A program made the translations under genes and the position numbers. Shown one piece after another: positions 23,546 through 35,272 of a DNA stretch of 64,000 nt (the stretch's first letter is position 1; each line of letters starts with the position of its first letter). Where the stretch lies: positions 62,345,880 through 62,409,879 of the forward strand of contig CP141132.1 of NCBI GenBank assembly GCA_035236585.1, in the 5' to 3' direction. The notes under the pieces were generated by a model. That model had not been told where the DNA came from. It searched no databases and saw only the letters and a list, made by a program, of their open reading frames with translations. The stretch is from Warburgia ugandensis (lineage: Eukaryota; Streptophyta; Magnoliopsida; Canellales; Canellaceae).

Positions 23546-26200
23546 TGGTAATTCCAAGCTCTTTGCACCATTATGCAAGCTCTTGAATAGCAAGCATGGC
23601 TACTAACTTCTAGCCCTCTACTCAAATGAATATATCATGCACCAGCAAGTATGCGCTCACCACCTTATAAAAGTGATGTGGATAAATCTCATTGATGATG
23701 CATAAGGTTTGTTTGTTCGTTCATTGAAAGTCCTAAGGTGCTTTCTACTTTCCTATGTGATCATGCAAAGGAATGTTTCTTTGACTTCCTTGGGCTTTCT
23801 TCCTCACATAAAATGGCTAATAAGCATCTCAATATGCTTTAACCTTCATTAAAAGCTAGGTGTATTTGCCATAGTTCCTACTTACAGCATTTCCTATCAT
23901 ATTCATGATCAAGTCCCTCGGATATCACACAAAATTTATGTTTTAACAAAATATGGATTTTGATAAGTCAAAGCTACGTAAAATTCAAGTTGAGATCTAA
24001 AAAAAGGGCAGGCTAGTGCACGAAACTCACACACATGGGTTGTCTGAGGAAGGGGCATACCACAAAGTATCTATATTAGATCTCATATGCAAAAATGAAT
24101 GTGAATAAAAGAGGACTTTCTAATATTCAAATTGAAGATGTATGAAATTATATTTACATGAGACTGTTGATAACCTTGAGAAATACATCCTTCTTTTCCT
24201 TTGCTTCTCTTTCATGCATTACCCTTTATCATGGCCAGTGCAAAAACATAATCTTTTGCTAGCTCTTCTACTTCATTGTACTTTGCTCCATTGACTTGTG
24301 AAATAACCAGTTCAACTGATGTTCCACTATGTGTAAGACATCTATTAAGAGTATCTATCTTAACAACAACTAGAAAATCTAATGCTACATATGTCACTTG
24401 TTTAAGGCCTTGAATCTCATTGTCAAACTCTCTAAGTCTTTTTTTTCATACTTATCTCTTAATCGGATGAGAATAAACTATACATGCTCCATTTGGCCTT
24501 CCAAAGTCCAACATATACTCTAAAGAATTGTCATTACCCTTCCCCGACCTTTTCTCATATGATGCTTAGCATGATGATTGTTGAGTTATTATCATGAACA
24601 TGTCCTATGGCACAAAGGGCTCCAACTTGCTAGTAGAAATAACTTCTAATCTAATTATCAATTGAGTCTAGTTCCACCTAGAGTGATATCACAATGAACA
24701 TAACAACATTGAACTAGCTTCTGAGTTTCATGCACATCCATAATCAATCTGCACATGAACTTGGGCAAGGGACTTTGTTTGAATGAAAAAAGTGGTCCCA
24801 AAAATCCAACAAGCAACAGGCATTTTCATCCCAAAAGATGGAACCAAATATATATTAATGTGGCACACATCACTAGTTTTTCACTTCAAAGAAGAAGTCT
24901 AACACTACTAATACGGAATGACCACAAGAGCCTCAAAAGAGGACATGAAAGTAGATGTTTGGCACCACTAGCACTGGACAATCTCAAAGGCCTTAAAAAG
25001 GGCGTCCATCGCCACTTGAATCAAACGATATTGAATCTCTTTAGTACGTTGTTTGGTGCCATTGGCATTGGATGACCTTATCCTCTCCTCGAGTTTGATC
25101 AAATAGTTTCATTCTCACAAAAGTTGAAATTTGACAAATGAGATCATATGGTGCCTCCTCTTGCTAATGATGGTTATGTAACAGTTTCAAACACAATTAT
25201 AGAAATGATCATAGTCGGTGCTAAGTAGTCCTCTAATTGGTACCAGATGGTTATAAGAGCATTTTTGTTTGGTCTCACTATTATGGTAGTTACCATCTCA
25301 GTGACCTTGCCTCATTTGTTGCCCAAGATACCAAGGCACTCAAAATTATAAATGGGGTTCTCCTCTTCATTCTAGGCATTTTGAATCACTCTCAAATTTA
25401 AGAAAGGCTTTTGAAGAACTCCAATCTACTCTTTCCCTCTACTCACAAGGTGAGAAACCTTTTTTCTTTTTCCTTTTTTTAAGGTGTCTACGAGAGACAT
25501 GAACCCTAGGTCAAGTCATTCCATACTCTCAAGGGTTCAAGCTATTACTTGTTATGGTTCATGCTCCTTGAACATGGTTTGACTTGTGTCCTTTAGGGGG
25601 TCTAGCTATTACCCATTTCTTTGTATACGGTCCCTAAGATCTTAGCTTGGACCTTCCAAGTCCTTGTCCTCTTATGGTGATGTTCATGTCTAACCATCAT
25701 GAGCTTTAGGCCACTCTAGTCTTTGTCATGAGGTTATTACCTAAGGGATTGAACAACTAGGAAAGTCTAAGTCTACCATTGGTTAAACATTAGCCCTAGT
25801 TTATGTCAACATATTGTCCACTTGACCTAGCTTAGGCGTAAGTCATGGTTCTCAAGTTCCTTTACTTGAGTATGTATTGGTCAACACCATGGAGGCCATG
25901 ACCTTGTCACCTTGGAAACATTATGACATATTGACATTTGGACCTCTCCATGGCTAATCAAACTCTGACTATGGTTTAGTTTTATTTCATGGCTCTCATA
26001 AAAGCTATTGCTAGCTTATTCTAGCCTAAGGCAGCATGTAATGAAAGAATGTGATTAATAATCAAGGTTTTGCTTTTCATTGATGACATGTAATTAACAA
26101 CCCAAAGGGTTTGAGATATATACTCACTTTTGTTTGATTAGTAAAAACCCACAAATGAGGAAAAATGTGTATTATTTCCTTTACATTTTTACTCATTGCA
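23546..26200. other. No recognisable gene
   Basis: AT-rich DNA without long open frames. The longest is 24755-25075 (106 codons), with no motif. Part of it could be the lost 3' portion of the copia element to its right, but no RT, RNase H or integrase motif was read here. Confidence 0.4.
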
Positions 26201-26311
26201 TATGTATGGAATTGGGCAATTTTAGCACATACACTATCACCATTCGATTATTCACTTTCATCTTTATCAACTTCAAGAGCAATGCCTTTATCCTTCTTCA
26301 CTTTAGCTTCT

Positions 26312-26316
26312 TCTTC
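26312..26316 (+). repeat. 5-bp target duplication, solo LTR A1 (left)
   Basis: TCTTC, repeated at 29549-29553 immediately after the terminal TTACA. Five bases is the usual duplication length for plant LTR elements. Confidence 0.65.
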
Positions 26317-29300
26317 TATGACGACCCGGGTTTTCACATGCATTTTTAAATGCAATAATTAATTCCTAGGGTGAGATCGATGCCTATTTGAAAACACTTT
26401 TAGAAAATCAATGTAATGCAGCGAAAAATCTTTTATTTTAAATTCATTTTGAAAACCTCGAGTGTCATTTGCTTTCTAGATGAGTAAAGTAGTATTGAAA
26501 TTTTCATAAATCATAAATTTCTTCCCAGGTCTATCCAATCACAGCTCACAGCCCAACTGTAAATAAGTACATATACATGTCCAAAAGGTAGAGCATTTAC
26601 TTACATTCATGCCTGTCCCTTCTTGCTTTACTTGATCATAGTACTAACTTTTCCTGATGCTTCTTCTATCTTTGTGCGGAGCTAATTTGAAAAATAATAT
26701 GTTTGGGGTGAGTATTCCTCATACTCAATAGGTTATCTGATACTACTATTTTGAAAATATGGTAGATAACATGCATAGTTCAAGGTGCTTTGTCATGTAA
26801 AACATCAGTGATTCCTTTTTATGTAAACATGCAAATTTATGCGTAAAACATAAGCTTATGGATGCAAATTCAACCACGGGATCTTTTATTGAAATATAGT
26901 ATCTCAACAATATAAATTTGACCGAAAATCATAGAATAGAAATCCATAAATCCATGTAAGAAGACCTCAGCAAACATATCAAATCACGAGTCAAATCTAA
27001 TAATCATGAAACTATTAAAATAGTCATCTTTCAAGCTGATACAGTATCATGCTCAAGAGTCTCTTGGGAAACACATCATGCCAATTGGTCACAAGTACTC
27101 GTATACGACCATCTCAATGCTATATGCATATCAATCATACTGAAATCACAGGGTCACTATGCTCACACTTAGCATATAGATGGAATCCACCATAGCCTCC
27201 ACGGCGACTATGGATGTCCCCGAAAGGGTGCCGTGAACACCGCCAGTGGTCGTCCCTGTTTACCATAGCAGTCAGGGAAGGGACAATGCCTTTTTGGCAG
27301 TGATACCATCCACCCTTTGGTGATAGAGGCCGAGAGGCCAACCCCATACATAACAACCTCTCAACATGGTGCCCACCAGGCTCCATAGCCAAAATCCATA
27401 TATAACTAATCCAAATCTCATTAATCGCAAATCATGCAATTTATGCAATCATTCTCAATGTCCTCTTTGGGTCCCTCACACTGCCTGACCCTCACAACTG
27501 CCTAACCGGCATCTTTTGGGCACTCCAGCGTCTTTTGGAAACCCTCAAGGATAGGCAATAATCCAAATAATCCAAATGCAATTATATTCAAAACATGCGA
27601 GCAATGCATAAAATCAGTTTATGCTGATATCTTATTCAAAGTCATAAAACATGAAGACATTTCTGCATACCCGTATAAGAACATCATATCTCAAAAGTAT
27701 GCTAAAAATGATAATAAAAGCAAGACAGAGTTTAAGACGCATTTAAAGACTTAGTAGTACCAGACTACCTACAAGTCAAGTACATTTGGGATATGCATTA
27801 AAAATGTAGCAGTATCAGACTACCTACCTCAATGTCTCTGGAGTCGCATCCCTCACTACTCGACCCTAAATCACTTTTGTGAAACCCTGGATATTAATGG
27901 ATAACAAGGATGCAAATATCATTTTCTATCCACTAATTAGAATTATAGCTTAATGGCTAGATCTGCCTTTTAGGTCATTGCTTAGTGCGTTTCCAAGCTA
28001 GATCTTATGTATAGTACTAACATCTAATGATTAGATTGCCTTTAATCTCTTTACATGTCATCAAGATCCTGTAATTGAGCTGCCAGATCTCCTAGTCAGA
28101 TCTATAAGTTCAAGGTGGATGTGGGTAACTTGTACTGGATCTAGGCACATTGGTCTCCTAATAGACCCAACAAATCAATCTATGAAGTTTGATCATCTTT
28201 GATCTTGTAGATCTATGTGATATGTATAGTATTTAGGCTATAGTTATATTAAATAGTCCTCTAATCTTAACTTTTATAGTCTCATTAGGTTTGTGTCATC
28301 AATACGGATGCAACAGTTCTTTCGAATCATCAATCGGAGTTATATAGCCTCCGTAATCACAGTTTTAGTGTTGCTAACCCACGGATGAACCAGATTCGTC
28401 CATTCCGGGCCCGCGCGTCATGGTTCCTAGGACGCGTGCACGTCTCAGTCGAACCAAGATCTTGTTTGCAAGTGTGCATACATCCGAATGGTGCGCCAGG
28501 GTGCGCGTCCTGGACGGCGTTGCGCAGACGCGTCTTAGGCGCGGTTGCGTGCACGTCCTAACTCCTAGGACGCTCGTGCGTCTTGGGAGAGTCAAGCATC
28601 CGTTTGAAAGCAACATGCACATGACTGTCACCCCAGGGAACTCAGCATGAGAGCGCATCATGCCCATGCACCCCCAGGGATGCTTGTACGCCCCTAGGAC
28701 ACCCATGTGCCCCTGGGAGGCGTTGCCTTCGACGGGTTTTCACCCATCTGGTTCCTTTCACAGAAAGCCGGTGGTTTTCGGCCAGAAAATACAGATCCAG
28801 TGGGGATCTGGGCTGGGAAGAGAGGGGAAGGTGAGGACCAACCTGGGCAGCCTAAAATGGTGCCCTTGACAATGGGTTCGACTCCCTCTACCCCTGTTGG
28901 AACCCTGGTCATCGGGTTGAGGGTTTTGGAATGAACCCATCTTCCATAGTGTGTTCTCCGACCAAATTATGGGAGAAAACGAAGGGGAAGAAGAGAGGGA
29001 ATGAGAGGAGAGGAGAATCTTACTTGGGCAGTCCATTGCTGGAGGGTGTGGTTTCTCCACGCTGAAACCCTAGCTGTCGGAAACCTTGCTTGAACAACTG
29101 GAGAAAATGGAGGAGAAACGGTGATTGGAGTGGGAGGGAAGAGGGCTTTTTATAGCCCGTGATGACAATGCTACCCAATGGCAGTGCCACCATTTTTCTG
29201 GCACCGCCTTGTAGAGGCGGTGCTGTCTAGGTCGGCTAGAGGAAGGGGATGATGGAGGGGGTGTCATTAGTAAAACTACCCCCTGCATTTTCGGCTCGTT

Positions 29301-29548
29301 TTGTTTTAAATACATTTTACAAAAATACCCTTCATCTTTAAAAGGTCATAACTTAGTCATACGAACTCCGTTTTGGGAGTTCTTTGAGGCGTTGGATTCC
29401 ATTTTGAGTGTAGAATCTAATAGTACTAATTTTTCTCACAAATTCCTTTGTTTCATATTTTAACTAAAATAAATCATTTGATATAGTTAATTCTATATAT
29501 TAATTTCCAAATTTAGTAAAAAGAGCATAAAATGTTTGGATCATTACA
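26317..29548. mobile_element. Solo LTR-like unit, family A, copy 1 (3.2 kb)
   Basis: Begins TATGACGACC and ends TTACA, flanked by a perfect 5-bp duplication TCTTC at 26312-26316 and 29549-29553. It shares long blocks with 57079-59751, including the first ~280 bp and the TTTGGGTCCCTCACA...TTTTGGGCACTCC stretch near 27465-27530. No internal coding region is present, as expected after recombination between two LTRs. The open frames inside it (for example 28374-28706) are GC-rich by-products. Confidence 0.75.
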
Positions 29549-29553
29549 TCTTC

Positions 29554-30240
29554 ATCCTTGCTATATTCACTGATTTCATAGGTCATCACCTACAAGTTGA
29601 TCTAGCTTCACTATTTTATCATCTTAAGCCTCCTGAATGGTTGTGACAATTGGAATTCAATATCTTGGCAAAGACCTTAGAATCTTACTCATCATTTGGG
29701 AAATCTTTTCCAAGAGACTACAGAGTACTGATGATTTGGTGAACATGGTATATATCTCAGTGATTGAATCAATGGGCTTCATGTGGAGAACATCTCATAT
29801 TAGTGAACTAAAATGTTCATTCTAGTTTACTTCACTTGATCTATTACTTAATGGGTGGCTTGAAGCATATCACAAGTCTCTTGAGCTAAAGCACACATTG
29901 AAATTCTATTGAACTCATTTGCATCTATAGCATAATAAAGCATATTTATAGCTTTATCATCTACCTACGCTTTCTTGAAGTCCTCCTCAATCCATTACTC
30001 TTTGGAGTATTGTTGAGGGACATCATTCACAAGCACATAAAGTCTGTAAGGGCCTTCTTCAACTAATTTCTATAGATTGCATCCTTCATAATTTAATTAG
30101 AACATCATTCTTCCTTCCAATAGTTATAATTTGTTCTATCAAAGAATGGGAGTCTATGAGTGGGGTAAACTTCTTTGAGAGTGATTCCCAAAACTTATCG
30201 TGCTATTTTTTAGAACAGAAATTCAGTCTTTGACTCTTTT
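29554..30240 (-). pseudogene. Copia Gag remnant interrupted by a solo LTR
   Basis: The minus strand, read over several frames, gives the characteristic copia Gag pattern: a segment corresponding to N-x-W...M, then an ALY/MLY-type residue block (YALDANEF-like, near 29940-29910), then a VK..NILV.QY-like segment near 29815. Numerous stops and frameshifts make it non-functional. The reading resumes at 26316-26240 with a lysine/glutamate-rich EEEAKVKKDKG segment on the far side of the inserted LTR. Confidence 0.6.
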
Positions 30241-30257
30241 GAAAATTAAGAGCACAT

Positions 30258-30269
30258 GCTCTAATACCA
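30258..30269 (-). promoter_or_regulatory. Initiator tRNA-Met-type primer-binding site
   Basis: The minus strand reads TGGTATTAGAGC, one change from the TGGTATCAGAGC site used by most plant copia elements. It lies five bases inside the 5' LTR and fixes the element's orientation. Confidence 0.8.
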
Positions 30270-30273
30270 ATTA

Positions 30274-31773
30274 TGAGATCCTAAGAGGGGTGAATTAGGC
30301 CAAACAATAAATTTTTAAAACCATTTGGAACAACTTGCAATATTTTGTGAGTTATTCAAATAGCATGAACAACTTTGAAGATAACATGATAGTGACACAT
30401 AAGAACTAGACAAAATATTTATAGTGGTTCAACTAGTCAACCAAGGCACCTACTTCTACTCTCTCAAAACATTCCTTACTTTGAGTCTCTCAAGGCTATC
30501 CCACCTTGAGATTCGACTAACTCCATACAAGATTTTACAAAATCAATTGACACTATACAAGCATAGAAATAAGTAACAAAGCACTTGCAACAACTTGTCC
30601 TGTTACAAACCCTTGGAATACCCTTCCAAGAATAAGAGAGCTACATCACTCTCTCAATTACAATGGATAAGAAGAAAAAAAGGTTTTGAAGCTACAATAT
30701 AGAAATCAAAGAATAGAGAAAGAAGGAAAATTTTATTTTGGTTTTCTACTAGCTACTTCAATTATAACCCTAGCTCTATGGATTGTTCTAAGCAAGATAC
30801 AACTTACTTGAAATTAATTGAATGAATGGGGAATATAACTTGGAGCTTGAGTGTGAGGTTGAGATCTCAATTTTCAATTTCTTGTATCTTTTCCTTTCAA
30901 ATGCACATGTAGTCTCCAATTTATAATGTAATAGTCGTTTGTTTTGTTAGAGATGATAATCTAGCCATTTGAAAGTGTCCACTTCAACATTAATTGTTCT
31001 TCATGCCCTTTACTATCCACTTCAGTTGTTTTCCAACCCATAATGAAACTCATTTCGTTTCTTCATAAGTTGACTATTTTCATATCTAGTCAACTAGATT
31101 TTCTCAAGCACAAAAATGACTATAAACTCTAAAAGCAATTGACTCAAATTTTGAGATGTACAAGGCTGTAACATCTCTACAAAGCCATTCATTTCTCTGA
31201 AAATAGTTGACTTAATTTTTTGGCCAGTTGATCGATGTCCAAAAATAATTATTCTTCAAATTTAGTTAACTCTTTCTTTCAGCTAGAATCCATTAGAAAC
31301 TCTTCGTACATGACAAACTTATCGGTGTAAAACTAAAATTTATCCTCAATTGATTGTTTCTGCCAAAATAACGTATTCCATCAAAATAGTTGATTAGCTC
31401 CTTTAGCTGAGATGTCATGGGCACCTTTATGTCTTCAGGTTACTAGTCTTTGACGGTTGAGATTTTTTCCAAAAAAATAAAAGATAAAATAGTTGACTAG
31501 ATTTGCTCAATTCAAAAATAGTTCATTGGAATCTCAATTTCAACTAAATATATTTCTTTTAATCCAAACAATTAACCAAATTCTATAATCTCAGTTACAT
31601 TGAAGTGGTTTCATCAAAATTTCAAAATTTTGATCTTTTAAGTTCATATCTTACATCCAATTTATGTTTCATTGTTTTTAACTTTTGATATAAGCGTGCA
31701 CGTGCACAGAACTAGTTAAACATATATGTATAAGGTTTTGTTGTTATCAAAATCAGTAGGGCTTGGTCCAACA
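30274..31773 (-). repeat. 5' LTR of copia element 1
   Basis: On the minus strand it begins TGTTGGACCAAGCCCTACTG at 31773 and ends ...GGATCTCA at 30274, a typical copia TG...CA pair, about 1.5 kb long. The interior TTTATAGTGGTTCAACTAGT stretch near 30420 reappears in the copia 2 LTR near 56957. Confidence 0.75.
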
Positions 31774-33180
31774 AATTTAGCCTGAGGCTACTCAATGACA
31801 TATAGTTTTACCACTTCCATATGATGGATATTGTCTCTCGCACTACAGAAAAATACTTATCTCAACCAAGTAGTCAAGGGGAAAGAGAAACAATACCATG
31901 AGCAAGCCGCTACTGATATGGAGGTATCATGCCATAAGATAGCTCTATTATTAGGCTCTACAAAGCCTAGAAACCACTGGCAAGATAATCTTAAACACCT
32001 CATCGGAGAACTTGAATGTCCATATAGGCTTAACCAATCAAGCCTGTGTGTTATGTTTGCTTAGTTGCACCTGTTTTTTCCTCCGTAATATCACCTCAGT
32101 CTTATCATCCTCGGCTGCAAAGTAGAGTGGGCGGCACAAGAAAGTTTCTGAGCTTTGGAGTTCTTATACAGCGTTTCTCAAATGTGGGACCCAATACGGC
32201 TGGTGATCAAAACCATTCATATGTTGCTTGCTGGCCTATCTTCAGATAATCTAAATTTCAAAAATCGTCTCCAATAGTTAAGAATTCTTTGAACTCTCTA
32301 AGCCAAACATTTCTTTTACAGGATATGAGGTATTGGGGATTATGGTGTTCAAATGAAGATCTACATGGCCTATGTAAGAGGGACTATGGAGATAGCTGTT
32401 TTGCTCTGATAGAACGTAACGATGGGAGAAAAATCAGCACAAATCTCACCATCACGTAATTATAGGAACGGCATAAGGATACGCACTTACCATTGTTATA
32501 ATTTAATTGCAGTAATTATAGGCATTTTCCTTTATTGTAACCTTGTAAATATTATATAAAGGCACGGGACTTGTGTACACAAATGAAAAAGAAGAAAACA
32601 AAGAAAGCAGTACAATTCAGTTTTTCTCATTATTCTTTCATGCTCCACAGGAATAGATACCTTAAACCGTGCGTACAAACTGAGCCTATTAGGAAACTGA
32701 AAGCGAAAGATCAAAGATTAGGCGATGACATTGGGAGCCGACACTTTCTCTTTCTTTTAGGGCCTATGTTCATCTCAAGCAAAAACAAAAACAAAAGGCA
32801 AATCCCAACAAGCCTCCTCGTCATTGCTACCTAACCATCCTCTTTGGCTTGTCGGCCATGTGATTGCGACCTGACTGCTACCTTGCCTTCTTATCTTCTT
32901 GACCTTGACAACTTAACCCAGAAACATCCCCTTCATTCGCCACTCCCGAATCCCAAGCCCATGTCTCCCCTTTTCTATTCTCTTTTATGCCAAAGCTTGC
33001 TGTCGACGTGCATCTTTGTTTTGGTAAATCACAATTCACTAGTTACAGAATTACTTGGTTGTTGTCACATCTCTATTTAAAGGCAGTTCGGGACAAAGGA
33101 CTGATGACTTTAACTGTATAATCGGGGCAGTGATATATGCGCCTTCTCTCCCTTTATTGTGCGGATAGCTATAATTATAG
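31774..33180. other. Unassigned, no clear gene
   Basis: Short frames such as 31831-32064 and 32571-32834 show no recognised motif. A TATATAAAGG run near 32554-32563, followed within about 120 bases by TTTTTCTCATTATTC, resembles the promoter region of a copia-type LTR, but no LTR ends could be set. Confidence 0.3.
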
Positions 33181-33183
33181 CTG

Positions 33184-33475
33184 GTTCTAGATTTTTAAAG
33201 ATCTAAATTGTTCACACTGTTGTCCTTAAATTTAAATGGTCCATCAACTAGATGATCCTAACAACTACTACTTTCAGTTGTATTGTGAAATGAACGCTGA
33301 GAATTTACTCTCCATTTTACAACTCAAAAGAAAAGATTGATTAGGATCATCCAATGGTTGCAAAATTTCAGAGTATAGCCAATCTAATTTTAGGACAACA
33401 ATTGTGAATGATTTGGATCTTTAGAAATCTAAGAGAATGATTGTGAATGACTTAAATCTTTAAAAATCTAGACCC
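33184..33475. mobile_element. Foldback MITE-like inverted repeat
   Basis: The left arm begins GTTCTAGATTTTTAAAGATC at 33184 and the right arm ends GATTTCTAAAGAT/TTTAAAAATCTAGACC near 33475. The arms pair over more than 100 bases, including GTTCACAC.GTTGTCCT against AGGACAACAATTGTGAAT and GATGATCCTAA against TTAGGATCATC. The right arm has an extra ~35-bp internal copy of the terminal part. It has no coding capacity. No clear target duplication was found. Confidence 0.75.
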
Positions 33476-33737
33476 ATCTAGAGTTCAGTGCACCATTGAG
33501 TGAGAGCTCCTGGGTTAAGAAAAAGTGTGCATATACATCACCACTCCCTCTTCGATGATGACCAGGAGAAACTTGCATGACTGCATGGTGCAACCCAATC
33601 CAATGACAAGAAAAGAGACTGAATAGTGACTTTCATAATGGGTGAGTCCTGTAATTGTTGACGCTTGAGTCACTATTAAGGTTGGTAGATAGTGAAGACT
33701 CAAAACGAGCCAGCATTTGTTGTGGGGAATAAATTCT

Positions 33738-34200
33738 AAGAAAAAGTACAGACCTCTAAATTATCATTACATACTCCTAAACTATTATTTTAACAGTTTA
33801 TTCTCTCAACTACTGAATTTTTTCCGTTCTCTACTGATGTTAGTTTTAGGCTTTTCTCGGTTTTGTTACTAAATCCACCTATACAGGAAACTAGTGGGCA
33901 GTAAGAATTGGATTTTGTATGCAAGAATATGAAAACCCGAAGTTTCCTTCTCTTTTCTGCCTATAAAAATTGATCGGCAAAGAAGAGGCTTTGGCCCTTT
34001 TCTTTCTTAAACATTTTGAATTAAAAATTATCTAAGGAAAACCAAAAATGAAACTAAAAAATACAGCAAGTAGGACTCAAAATGTACTGTATCAGGGACT
34101 AAATGCTTAAAAAAATTCCAATTGTTCAGGTACCAATGTCTAAAAATGATAGCTTACGGGTTAAAAGTGTTTTAAAATGGTAATTTAGGAGAAGACACTC
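33738..34200. mobile_element. Possible second foldback element
   Basis: The left side (ACCTCTAAATTATCATTAC..ACTCCTAAACTATTATTTTAAC) is loosely complementary to the right side (GGTTAAAAGTGTTTTAAAATGGTAATTTAGGAG). The pairing is imperfect and target duplications are not clear. Confidence 0.35.
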
Positions 34201-34419
34201 CACATTAAATTATTCCAAGCTCTGGTATAATCTCATGACACAACCAGTCTGCGAATTGGCTAGCTCATTATAAATGGCAATTAATGGTCGTTGGGCAATG
34301 TAATCCACCCTTAAATCCACCGTATCATTCGTCCCCTCAGATTGCCACTCAAGAAAACCGATCCTTGTACTAAGGACTAGGAACGAACACAACCAAATCA
34401 AAGATGCCAGTCCAATCAC

Positions 34420-35272
34420 TAGTGTCTAAGCCTGAACGTTAACAGAGAAGCGAGTTTTGATTTACAAGACCATTCGGCAACAGCACTAATAAAGAAAAGA
34501 CAGATAACCAACAAGAGCTACTTAAAAGTACAGCGAGAGATTAATACACAGTAGGACCGCACCAATGAAGGAAAGACAGATTACCCAAGAAGTACAGCTA
34601 GAGATTAATACCCGGAATATTATACTCAGCAAGACCCGGCACAATTTAATTGACACAATTTTGGGTACACTGAGCCGTGGGTATAATTTTCGACACGTTG
34701 CTCAACTTCGATACAAATCTACTGTCGGAACTCGGAATATGTGTGTGAATATTTACTCAAAAAAGATTTTGCTGTCACACAAATCCATAAGCCTGACCAG
34801 ATCACTAACAAAATGGGCTTAGGCTTTCACGAATTATAGAAGCCAACTTTGGGGATGAGAAACAGTTTAGGGATTATAGAAATTGTTTTTTGGACCTGTT
34901 CAAAACATATTAAACCCATCTTCCCACCCTTTTCAATCAGGTATGTGACACCAGCTGAACGAGCTGGCCGTTTCAGAAACGCCTTAAGAACCATTTCCTA
35001 CGAGTTTCAGTTTTACTGGTTTCAGGTGAAACTGTTATGAACTAAGAATAGCATCTAAGCAACAGTGAAAGTAAAAGAGAACGCTGTACACAAGCAGCAC
35101 GGACAACCACGAAACACAGCAGGACAAATGGAAAAGAAACAACCTCAGATTCAACTCAAAAAGAAAGATTAAAGTGCTGACGTTGAAAGTAGATGGAGGA
35201 ATCCCAAGGTTTTCCAATTCAAAAAGAACTAAAGGAGTCTAGGTCTTTACTATTGGTGCTTTGCTTGGGATG
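34420..35272. other. 3' flank and probable 3' UTR of the HD-ZIP III gene
   Basis: Downstream of the stop codon on the minus strand. I found no canonical AATAAA within the first few hundred bases, so the transcript end is not placed. At 34490-34612 a ~45-60 bp block (AAGACAGAT.ACC...TACAGC.AGAGATTAATAC) is present twice in tandem. No gene was recognised. Confidence 0.4.

Larger units (their letters stand above)
26200..31773 (-). mobile_element. Decayed copia-type LTR retrotransposon, split by a solo LTR
   Basis: Minus-strand order from the right: 5' LTR (31773-30274), primer-binding site (30269-30258), gag remnant (about 30240-29554), a solo LTR-like insertion (26317-29548), then the continuation of gag (26316 to about 26200). 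No pol motifs were found further left. A related copia remnant with the same kind of interruption lies at 56842-62062. Confidence 0.7.

Noticed and set aside
24212-24397. Minus-strand 61-codon frame as a gene.
   Set aside because: No motif, no splice context, and surrounded by repeat-like DNA.
28357-29315. Cluster of GC-rich open frames that could look like a gene.
   Set aside because: They fall within a solo LTR-like unit bounded by target duplications. Overlapping frames on both strands and no domain argue against a gene.
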